Assembly (NCBI GenBank): GCA_011037195.1
Contig: JAAEAF010001090.1
Coordinates: 123,598 to 187,597, forward strand
Length of the DNA stretch: 64,000 nt
Reading direction: 5' to 3'
Source: Triatoma infestans
Lineage: Eukaryota > Arthropoda > Insecta > Hemiptera > Reduviidae
The notes beneath the pieces were generated by a model that did not search any database, had not been told where the DNA came from, and saw nothing but the letters and a program-made list of their open reading frames with translations. Made by a program: the position numbers and the translations under genes. Of the stretch, positions 45,561 to 54,954 are shown in pieces. Numbering within the stretch: the first letter of the stretch is position 1; each line of letters starts with the position of its first letter.

Positions 45561-46963
45561 TCACCAAAAAATAATAAAGGAAAAAATAATTACGGGCCTT
45601 AATGGGTTAATGGTCTAATTGATCTGGGACCGTGCTGGAGTTTAATTTTTAATCACTGCCCTCTACATATTTACATATTTTTTACATATGTAATGATTAA
45701 CTCAATTATAAAAAGCAAATAGAAATGAATTTGAAAAAATAAATAAACAAATCTATTAGAACTATCCCCATAATAAAATATAGAAAGTGTACTTTGAATT
45801 TAATCTGCTCTTTGGTGTTTTCTAAAATCTGCTCTGACATAATTTAGTTATTATTAATTGATCCCGTAAACTCCTACGATAATTTATTTATAAATGGTTT
45901 AATTTAATTTTGTGTAAAGCGCCTGTATTTTATAAGTAGGTCTTTATTTTTTAATTAATTTTGTTTACATGTTTTCCTCTATTTCCTTTTTATGGTGAAA
46001 TACATTTATTTACATTTGAATTTATTATCCAGTTTAGTACGTTTCGGTGCATTAAGTGTAAATGTATATTTCCTGTGACATGCCTAAAAGATAGGCCAGC
46101 GCCTAATAATTCCTGTATGGACGGGGGTCGATAGAAGGGGCCTAATTTATGCCCATTATCAGATGGCCCGTACGCGGGTGACCATCACTAAACCAGAGGA
46201 AACGATGCCTCTCACTGTTTCTCCTCACACCATTCCTCTTATCTATACGCTATTGTTTTACTCAGCAATTAATAAAGGTGTCTGGCTATTTTACCTCATG
46301 CTTTTCTCATCAATAAAATTTATGTATGCACATACGTTAGTTAGTTGCATGATATTCTTGTTTTTATTATTGTTACTAAAACAATAAGCAGGTGTGTTTC
46401 CCTTTTAATACTACTAATTATGACATAATGTTATGTCACACATATATCTACGGCATCATGGCATTGTTGCAATTAACTGGTTGGTGTCTTTGTCTCTCTC
46501 TCTCTTAAGAATTCTTTCACAAATTTTCTTGTTATAGTTGCATCTAAGCGTTTGCATTATTTAAATAAATAACTATGGCGTCGTGATTGCTTTTGGTTGT
46601 ATAGCGGTGTACACCTGCTATTATAGTTTATTGTTGGAGTTATAGTGATGAAGATCATATTATTAAATTGTAAATTGTTACCCTTATATTATGAAGTCCC
46701 ATCCAGCTTAATCCCAGCCTAATTAATTTCGCTTACTTTTTTGAAGTTCGTTGGGCTTCGAAAGAAGTGTGTGTGTATATTTATAACAGATTGATAACAG
46801 TTTTGACCGATTTTACAGAATTTCATTAAAATGGAATTCTTTTATAATCACAATCAGATTTGGTTATATAAAAAAAAATGTTCGTCATTATAGAATTCTC
46901 GAAAAAAATTTGTCTTCTTCTTTATATTATTATTAAATGTTGGAGAAATTGATTTACAGTCAT
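45561..46963. other. Unassigned AT-rich DNA
   Basis: A more balanced block at 46,080-46,240 contains an open frame with no recognisable motif. The rest is AT-rich. Confidence 0.4.
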
Positions 46964-47020
46964 ACTGTTCGGATTATCAGAGACATTTACCGTGATAGCC
47001 TGCTTCTTTTTGTGGTCACC

Positions 47021-47050
47021 GACCGGTTTCGGGCGTTCGCCCATCTTCAG
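47021..47050 (-). ncRNA. Hammerhead-ribozyme-like core
   Basis: On the minus strand: CTGAAGA, T, GGGC-GAAC-GCCC, GAAA, CCGGTC. The flanks CATC (before) and GGTG (after) give four stem I pairs, one a G-U wobble. All invariant bases of the catalytic core are present apart from the weak first stem II pair. Activity is inferred only. Confidence 0.5.
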
Positions 47051-47201
47051 GATGCGTTTTTCAGACAGTGTGACAACACAGACTGGCATAGAGCAAATTC
47101 AGTTTATACACTGACTGTTACACTGACTGATTTGCAGTCAGTGTATAAACTGAATTTGCTCTGTGCAAGTCTGTGTTGTCACACTGTCTGAAAAACGCAT
47201 C

Positions 47202-47231
47202 CTGAAAATGGGCGCACGCCCAAAACCGGTC
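47202..47231 (+). ncRNA. Degenerate hammerhead-like core (unit boundary 1)
   Basis: CTGAAAA, stem GGGC-GCAC-GCCC, AAAA, CCGGTC. G8 of CTGANGA and G12 of GAAA are replaced by A, so cleavage here is not expected. It is useful as the first of three equally spaced motifs. Confidence 0.4.
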
Positions 47232-47581
47232 GATGACCACAAAATGAAGCAGGCTATCACGGAAAAAGTCTCTGTTGCTAACTGAAATGTTTTAACAATG
47301 GCGGTGCTTTTACCTACCCATAGACAAGCGGAAACCTTGCAACAGTGGCAGCCATTGTTTATTTTGTTTCGTCTGATAAAAAAAAAAAAAGCCAACAAAT
47401 CTGCGTGACGATGTGACTGCAGAAAATAGGTATATTGACTGTTTTTCTAAACAGTGTAATAACATAGAGTTGCCCAGAGTAAATACAGTTTATACACTCT
47501 GTATTTGCTCTGTGCAAGTCTATGTTATTACCAGTTTGACAAAAACATCCTGATGATGGGCGAACACGCCCGAAAGCGGTC
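47232..47581 (+). repeat. 350-nt tandem unit 1
   Basis: Head-to-tail with 47,582-47,930; the units differ by one substitution near the start (AAAATGAAG versus AAAAAGAAG) and one base in the A run. Such high identity means a recent duplication or an assembly duplication. Confidence 0.85.
47550..47581 (+). ncRNA. Hammerhead-like core (unit boundary 2)
   Basis: CTGATGA, T, stem II GGGCG-AACA-CGCCC, GAAA, then GCGGTC. Flanks CATC and GATG pair perfectly as stem I. The base after GAAA is G instead of C, which weakens an already minimal stem III. It lies 350 nt after the first motif. Confidence 0.45.
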
Positions 47582-47930
47582 GATGACCACAAAAAGAAGC
47601 AGGCTATCACGGAAAAAGTCTCTGTTGCTAACTGAAATGTTTTAACAATGGCGGTGCTTTTACCTACCCATAGACAAGCGGAAACCTTGCAACAGTGGCA
47701 GCCATTGTTTATTTTGTTTCGTCTGATAAAAAAAAAAAAGCCAACAAATCTGCGTGACGATGTGACTGCAGAAAATAGGTATATTGACTGTTTTTCTAAA
47801 CAGTGTAATAACATAGAGTTGCCCAGAGTAAATACAGTTTATACACTCTGTATTTGCTCTGTGCAAGTCTATGTTATTACCAGTTTGACAAAAACATCCT
47901 GATGATGGGCGAACACGCCCGAAAGCGGTC
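47582..47930 (+). repeat. 349-nt tandem unit 2
   Basis: The second of the two near-identical units; see the preceding unit. Confidence 0.85.
47899..47930 (+). ncRNA. Hammerhead-like core (unit boundary 3)
   Basis: Identical to the core at 47,550-47,581 and 349 nt downstream, with the same CATC/GATG flanks. Confidence 0.45.
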
Positions 47931-48289
47931 GATGACCACAAAAAGAAGCAGGCGATCACGGAAAATGTCTCTGATGCTTTCCAGCTCTGCTGAACCGACC
48001 ACAACAACTGTTCAGATCCTTTGTGATTATATTATCGTCAGTTATTGCGCATTTAACTCGTTTCTAAAATTTTTTGAAAATAACTTTTTTATTTCAACGA
48101 AATAAGGGAAGTGAATCCCAGCACTTCATTGCTCCCTTAATTGGACGCTTTTATATAAAAAAAAAGAATACCTTTTTCTGTCGAATTCATGTTTGCTATT
48201 CATATTTGCTCCTCTAAACTGTTGGTTCATTGAAATAACAATAAAAAAAATAGTATCAGAAGTATATATTATAAACTATTGCAATTTTT

Positions 48290-49060
48290 GATTAATTTCC
48301 CTCACTCTGAGAGGAAATAGAATATTAGTAACTGAGTTTTCACCAGATACACTTTTTTTGAAGTCCGCTAATTACGAAAAAATTTGTAGCGAATGATCTG
48401 TGTGTCTTTTTGAGTTTTGAGAAAAACGAGGAATCGCAGGTAACTCAAATTTGATATAATTTCTTTAACTTTATTAACTGGATAATGATTCCAATAAATA
48501 TTCTATAAACTTCGTACACACTGTCTGAACATATATCTAAATATTTTTTTAAAGCTTTCATTTAAAGCATTTATTCACTCCAACTGTTTTATGGCTGGGG
48601 GGGGGGTCTAGGGCACTAGCAATATTCAATTTGTCTACAAAATCCCACTTTAGTGCAATGTATGATTCAGTCAATTACATAATACGTAGGTATATTGAAT
48701 GTATTGTTATCCAAAGTGGAGAAAACTGTTTACTCGGAAGTGCTGAAAGGGTTTTTGACTTTGGGAGGGGAGGATTTTCTCGAAAACAGCTATAATTTTC
48801 TTTAATAAACGTGGACAGACATAAACCTATCACTTTAATTTGTTACATATTTCCGAAAAAATTGATTTTTTTTTTTTTTTTTATGAATCTATGACATTTG
48901 GGTTAGTTCAATTTTATTGGCGATATTTTCTGGACTAGAGTGTAATCACTTCAACTACTGCGTGCTATAGAACTTGCACCTCCACCATCTCTGTATTTAT
49001 GTTAGGGCTAAGTAAAAATGTTCAAGTTTAGAAAAAAATTGTCAATTTTATAATTGTATT
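48290..49060 (+). repeat. Rep-TG repeat, diverged copy
   Basis: CTCTGAGAGGAAATAG hairpin region, GAGTTTTCACCAGATACAC, AAAAACGAGGAATCGCAGG, a GGAAGTGCTG landmark near 48,736 and the T-rich module. There is almost no TG run in this copy. Confidence 0.65.
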
Positions 49061-49336
49061 AACTGCATTAAGAGATTTTTCTATAATTATTTAGATCACC
49101 TATTTAGAGATATAAATAGTCTAAGCTCGCCGCTCACTTACTGTGCACGTTCAATTCCGTGCCTGAACCCTAGATTCTTGGATTTATAGATATCATAAGA
49201 TTATAATCCAGAGAAGTCCTGGGCACAACAAAATAATTTTTGGTAGGAATATTTTTGACAAAAGAGGAAACATCTTTCATAAATTTTGAAGCGCTTAACT
49301 CAAAAATTGCTAAAGATAAATCCGTGATTTCTAAAG

Positions 49337-49509
49337 CTTCTCTTTCTCTTGAAACTCGCCAACAGTAATCTTCTTTTCTTGAAACTCGCCAGCAGTAATC
49401 TCCTTCTTTAGAAAGTGGCCAACAGTAATCTCCTTCTCTTGAAACTCGCCAGCAGTAATCTCCTTCTCTTGAAACTGGCCAGCAGTAATCTCCTTCTCTT
49501 GAAACTGGC
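49337..49509 (-). repeat. 30-bp minisatellite, left part (decapeptide frame on minus strand)
   Basis: Nearly six head-to-tail units of 30 bases, with core CAGTAATCTCCTTCTCTTGA. Thirty bases keep a reading frame: on the minus strand each unit reads V-S-R-E-G-D-Y-C-W-R/P, and that frame continues without a stop into a non-repetitive tail to 49,170. Host-gene coding is possible but unproven. The array is cut at TGGC (49,506-49,509) by a transposon and resumes at 50,275. Confidence 0.85.
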
Positions 49510-50274
49510 TGTAGTGGAAGAACGAAATGGAAAAATAATAGTTTTGGAAAATAGTTTAGTAACATAATTTTGTGAAAATTAGCTAGTTCAAATAGTGCAT
49601 TTTAGTGATACACTATTTTATTGTATTTTACACTATACACTACACTATTGTATTTTAGTGGATTTTAGTGATTTAGGGGATAGAACCAGGTACTACAATC
49701 TAGGTCAATGCAAACCAAGAGACAAAGGGCAAGAAACAGTTAGGGTAAAACAATAAAACTCTCTCCAGACATACCAGCATTATTTGAAAGGATTTGAACA
49801 ATGAAGAGAAGACATTCATTCAACACAGTCCGAACAGACATTCTAGCAGAACGCTTGCTTCAGGAATCGCTCTCTAAAACTCAGTGCCAGTGACAGAGAT
49901 TAACATTTATTCTAGATCAACAATTGATTTATTAAGCATATAATTGTGATATTGTAAAGTAACTTAATTTCACTTAGAGAATATATGTATTTTAAAAACA
50001 ATGTGATCGCTTGATTATTTCTGATACTTCTCTCTTTCAAAACTTACAAACACAAGCCCTTTACAAAACCGCTCACGCCACAAGGTACTCTACAACACAA
50101 GCCCAGTCGTATAACCAAGCCCTTTGTCTCTAGTTTGCATTGACCTAGATTGTAGTACCTGGCTCTAAATCCCATCACTAAAATACACTATTTGAATAGC
50201 TAATTTTCACAAAATTATTTTACTAAACTATTTTCCAAAACTATATATTTTTCCATTTCGTTCTTCCAACTACA
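49510..50274. mobile_element. 765-bp inverted-repeat transposon inside minisatellite
   Basis: The ends TGTAGTGGAAGAACGAAATG and the reverse complement of the right end (TGTAGTTGGAAGAACG) match over about 110 bases. A second inverted block (about 49,676-49,745 with 50,105-50,170) extends the arms. TGGC is duplicated on both sides (4-bp TSD) and the minisatellite continues in phase. The middle (49,835-50,125) is Rep-C in reverse orientation. No transposase is encoded; relatives are at 34.0 and 60.7-61.9 kb. Confidence 0.82.
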
Positions 50275-50405
50275 TGGCCAACGTAATCTCCTTCTCTTGA
50301 AACTGGCCAACAGTAATCTCCTTCTCTTGAAACTCGCCAACAGTAATCTCCTTCTTTTGAAACTGGCCAGCAGCAATCTCCTTCTCTTGAAGCTCGCCAG
50401 CAATA
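50275..50405 (-). repeat. 30-bp minisatellite, right part
   Basis: About four further units of the same 30-base repeat in the same direction and phase, also open in the minus-strand decapeptide frame. Confidence 0.82.
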
Positions 50406-51845
50406 ATTCTATTAAATTAATTTTTCAAAGTTTCATCTATACCTCAAATAAAAATTTAGCAATTTGTAAAATAATTTGAATAAATCCATTAATACATTTT
50501 TTGTTACTGGAACGGTTTGCTAATTTTGTTTAAACGTATAACTATTTTTAGCAAATATTTATTGTATGCGATTAATGACCAGCACATTGAATATATTTTA
50601 ATTTTAGATACTATCGAGAAATTAAATTATATAATATATATATATTTTAAATATTTACAATCTAATGTCCCAATAAAATATGTACATATTGCCATATATA
50701 TATATATAAGATACCTTTCCTGTTAAGGTATTTATCCCCAGTATTTTGTATTTTTTATTTGCGCAATACTTATCCTTTTTTGTTCTATATATGTAATACT
50801 GTGAACAATAAAATTTATTATCTATCAGAAGTACGTTTAGGAGTTCCCCTTATTATGAGATAGATAACAGAGCACATGCTCATACAAACCTATTCCTTCT
50901 ATTTGAAACGTTTTCCTCGAAAATTGATTGTTGGAGGTTCTAGGAAGGCTTCTTTCTCCAGCTCTTACTCCAGCAAAATATATGGTTCCATCTCCTTGAA
51001 GAAATTATGACAACATTTAGTAAAAATACTGACTTTATAAGAAAAATCTGTCAATTATAATTGTGGGAGTTGCAGTAAGTGAAAAAAAAATCATGTGTTT
51101 CAGATTGGAATTTTAATTCATTAATCGCCCAGTTGTAATTCTTTAAATTAATCAGTATTTATTTATTTTATGTTCTTATAATTATTGCTTTGTGACAAGG
51201 TTCTGTTTCGGTTTATCTAGTTTCACTATCTATTTTATTATATCTGACCATACCGCTCACACGCACACAGTAACACACACCTAAATCTGTTTTTGTTGTG
51301 TATATTATTGCCAACAATAAATTGGCGAGCAGTACAAGACTAATGCATTAACTGAACGCGCGCGCGCGCACACACATACACAAATACTGTATCATTCCCT
51401 CCTCTCAACCTGTACTCTGATTCAGTCATTTGATATTAAAGGCAAATCAAATAAAAAATAATTTTTCGGTCAATATTACTAACGAGCTGTTAATTTATGA
51501 ATACTAATCTTCATCAACAAGTTGAAATGTTTCGACTCAGTTTATCAGCGTTAATAATATTAACTTGAATTTACTAGTTATATATTTCTTTTTCCTCTAT
51601 CCACACACTATCTTTATTACATTCAATTAACTTTTAAAATATATTTGATTATTGTACAGTAGTATAGTAAGTCAACTTTACAAGTCACTAAACTTTTAAT
51701 ACAGTTCCTTTGATAACTTCATTTCTATATAGCAATGAGAATTGACCCATACTGTTAAAAGGGCAGTTATTCTACGAGTTATATTCAACATTTCATTGCA
51801 GTCGCGTAACATTTTAAAAAATTTTAATAGAAAACAAAACAGTTA
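50406..51845. other. Unassigned AT-rich DNA
   Basis: TATATA runs at about 50,630-50,710, a (CG)n(CA)n run at 51,358-51,376, and possible Rep-TG module traces at 50,890-51,110. No gene was recognised. Confidence 0.45.
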
Positions 51846-52640
51846 GTATTTTTACTTTCTCTTACTCTTTCTCTTACTCCTAGTAAGAGGAAGAAATATT
51901 GTAATCGTGCCAAATTTTCAATATCGAGTTTTCACCGGAAATATCCGTTTTTTTTGAGGTCCCCTGAGTCCAAAAAAAAGTGGTTTTTAGAAAATGGTCG
52001 GTGTATTTGTCTGTGTGTGTATGTGAACAACATAGCTCAAAATAGAAAAATCGTAGAAAGTTCAAACTCGATATTTCTTTTAAGTATCACCAAGAGATTC
52101 GACTGTAAGTCATCTGTCAAAATTCCTCAACCAGAAGTACCACTTTACTAGTTGATTTTTTTACTTTTTTGCGATTTTATCAAAAATTGCTTCGACGATT
52201 TTCTTGAAACTTAGTATATCAAATACACATACAAAGAGCTACAGCTTTTATTTGTAACGTTTCTCCGAGAAAATTCATTTAGGGCAGTTTTGGGGGAGGG
52301 TGGGGTTAGGTTTTCCTCTAAAGTACTATTTTAGTTTACAATCCAATTCTGTCATCGAAATAATATTAATTAGAATTAAAGATTTTGTTGAAATTCCAAG
52401 TTTGAAAAAAATCGGATGACCGGAAGTGCGTCTTTACTGAAATGTATTTTTCAGTTTTCTGGTATTTTCTATACATATAAGGAGCTAGAACTTTTATTTG
52501 AAATATTTCCTGTGACAATGTCACTTAAGGGGTCTTTTGGGGGAGGGGAGAGGTTATGTTTGTTACTAAAGAGCTATCATTAGTTGATTATACAATTCTA
52601 CCTTCCAAACAAAATTAATCAAAACGAAGTACCAAGAGTG
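51846..52640 (+). repeat. Rep-TG repeat, long copy with two modules
   Basis: The hairpin TCTTACTCCTAGTAAGAGGA opens it, then CACCGGAAATATCCG, GGTCCCCTGAGTCC, a short TG run (52,009-52,024), and modules with GAAGTACC near 52,133 and CCGGAAGTGC near 52,424. It ends near the CA microsatellite at 52,682. Confidence 0.85.
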
Positions 52641-52678
52641 ATCTTCTTGCAATTTTTGGCTTTTGAGATTATTTGTTT

Positions 52679-52681
<3 letters not shown>

Positions 52682-52727
<46 letters not shown>
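52682..52727. repeat. (CA)n microsatellite
   Basis: A pure CA run of about 46 bases. Its position beside TTTTGAGATTATTTG suggests it is the TG slot of another Rep-TG fragment in reverse. Confidence 0.9.
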
Positions 52728-52731
<4 letters not shown>

Positions 52732-53509
52732 CATAGAATATTTGCCAGAAACTGTGTTATTCTTTTAGAGGAAATATACTGCACTACCAGTTTTCAGAAA
52801 TATGACGATTCTTATAGAAAGAATGGTTATAAAGCCACTGCTTCCGGAGAGATCTATTGTGGCTCCTTGTATGTTAGTGTGTGTGTGTTTTATACAGAGA
52901 ATGTAATCGTCTGAAAGGTGTATAATATATAATTGTTAGTGTATGTGGCGGTGTGAGTCCAGTTTGCATCTGTGTTTGCTAAACCGATTAGCTGCCAACT
53001 ATATGTGCAAGCCTTATGTGTATTATTGAATGTTAGTTTAATGTTCGCCTATATGTGTATGTATTTGTGTGTAAATGTGTATATTAATAAATATAAAGAG
53101 AATAGGTCAAAAAATTGAAAAATGCGGAAACCCTTAAACTTTACAATCAGTTGGGTACCACTATCATATTCGATACATAATGTCATTGTTATTTATCGCT
53201 TGTATTTTATTTAACAAGAAAGCTTAAGGACAAAAGAGAGGTAAAATTTGTTTAATGATTGGAAATTAAAGAACTTCACGAATTGCTTGGATTAATTTAA
53301 TACTTAAATTAAATTGTTAAAAGTTAATATTAAATTTCATTTAGCACCTTGTACCTTGAAGTAGTGTTCAAAGGATACTATCGTTGTTGCAAGCAGTGAT
53401 TTTGGCATTTTCAAATATCTCGCTTCTAGAGTGGCTTGTTGTTCTCTTCTCGTAATAATTTATTAGTTTAGTAAATGTTTAGTAATTTTTAGTACAACAA
53501 CCTTCACTT
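52728..53509. other. Unassigned DNA
   Basis: No recognisable gene or repeat apart from TG-rich stretches near 53,045-53,085. Confidence 0.4.
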
Positions 53510-54301
53510 TTACTTTTTATTATTGTCGTAACAGTTAGAAGAAAGGTTACTACAGTTAGGTGGAATCAATGATTTATGCGTAGGTACAAGACCACCTTCG
53601 AGAGATCTTAGTTCACTTGTTGCATTCCTTTCCCACTCAGACTGAACAGAAATAGGAGGGTTGTTGTTTTCTATAAAAACTATTAACTTGTTATTTTGAC
53701 ATATGAAAAGTGACAGTAAATTTGGCTGATGGGTGAAGATCTCACAGCGGGTGATGTTTGGATTGTTTGTAGACCACTAGTTTGGGGGGACACTAGTCCG
53801 TTTATAACTGTTGTATTGTAGTAACATTTTCACTTTCTATTCTTTCTATATTGTTTAAGTTTGTTGACCATATGACCTTCAAATATGTTTGCACATATTT
53901 TACAATTTACATTATAAGTCAACTCGTTGAGTGTGTAATTGAAACGGTACAGAATGGTCAGTATTGTATATATATATATATATATATATGATGTACACGC
54001 TTGGGTATAAACCTGTTAGTACACCAGGAGACACACCTATTGTAAATCTTACTACTAAACATTTCTTGTAATACATTTTGTAGCTTCTATTTTCAGTGTA
54101 GATAAAGACACTAGGAATGATATACAACCACGTCCAACATGCACAACCATTTTTCTCCTTGTCCCAACAGTTACTTGCATACTTATTGCCACTCTTTCTG
54201 CTTCTACTTTTAACTGAACAATTATTGCACTCAATGTTTCTATCCATGCATAGTTTATAGAAAATATTGGGTCCCCTTGCTGTACTATTTAGAGAATACA
54301 A
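53510..54301 (-). other. Possible degraded cysteine-rich coding region, unassigned
   Basis: I do not recognise this. On the minus strand a 129-codon frame (54,301-53,912) is rich in Cys in its first half (NIECNNCSV, then NCW and GCACW), followed by a hydrophobic-aromatic stretch, and is interrupted by an AT-repeat-coded Ile/Tyr run. Further along (about 53,830-53,515), another frame stays open for over 100 codons with one stop, with several N-x-S/T sites. This could be a decayed secreted or membrane protein, such as an exon of a host gene or an envelope-like relic, or chance. No motif allows a choice. Confidence 0.25.
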
Positions 54302-54954
54302 TAATAATAGTTAATTTATCATTATTAAATAAAAAAATCGACACAACTTCCTCATACAACTGTTAATACAATTATAAAATAGACAGTTTTCAATAAACTG
54401 AAAATTTTATTGATTTTATTTAGAGGTAGTGGGACAGGGAGTGCAGGTATCTATACTCTGTAGGCAGCCCCTGTATGATCACGTTGTAGCCCAGAAGATA
54501 GCGCCAAAAATATTGAACAATCACAACATTTGAAATTATCCTCAGAACGCATAGAATCAAAATTATTTCTGAAAAATGTTATAAATTAATGTGATACTTT
54601 TATAACTATGCAGTTTTAGCATATCAAGTTTTTTTTTTTTTTTTTAAATATATATTTGTCAGCATGCTCCACTAAAGTATTACATGCAATTATATAGAGG
54701 TCATTAACTGTTTAGAACTTAATTGTTTAGTATAAGAAAGAGTAACTTAATTAATGTGGCACATTTGTACCTACTATTATTATGAATATATCAATATTAT
54801 CATTAAAGTTATAAATATTTATATACAATTCCACTTATTTGTATAGAGTATGTAACAAGAACTACAAACAAGGTAAATTGATTTGCTATAATTCAAGTAA
54901 AAGGGGACAAAATTTAGCCATTTCCATATGCGTTCAGAGATATATATGTATATA
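54302..54954. other. Unassigned DNA with one less AT-rich block
   Basis: 54,425-54,560 is noticeably less AT-rich than its surroundings and is followed on the minus strand by AATAAA and a TTTTCAG. It could be an exon or 3' UTR fragment, but no frame is convincing. The rest is AT-rich. Confidence 0.35.

Larger units (their letters stand above)
46975..48006 (+). mobile_element. Composite Penelope-like fold-back family 1 with tandem units
   Basis: Flanks ACTGTTCGGAT (46,964-46,974) and ACTGTTCAGAT (48,007-48,017) form an 11-bp TSD with one mismatch. The left part is an inverted arm (46,975-47,110) paired with a forward arm (47,125-47,275). Then come two almost identical head-to-tail units, 47,232-47,581 (350 nt) and 47,582-47,930 (349 nt), each containing an A12/A11 run, an inner inverted pair around CAGTTTATACACTC and a forward arm. 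The right end has the family tail CCAGCTCTGCTGAACC. Tandem partial copies plus an inverted truncated copy are typical of Penelope-like elements. Confidence 0.87.

Noticed and set aside
46937..48105. Several overlapping frames with repeated FRDSLLLFVV or ETFSVIACF-like peptides
   Set aside because: They are translations of the fold-back arm and recur at 8.3, 36, 43 and 63 kb in different frames, so they follow the DNA repeat and not a protein.
52663..52914. Frame with a His-Thr repeat at a CA microsatellite
   Set aside because: Translation of a CA run; similar peptides appear at every CA/TG run in the window.
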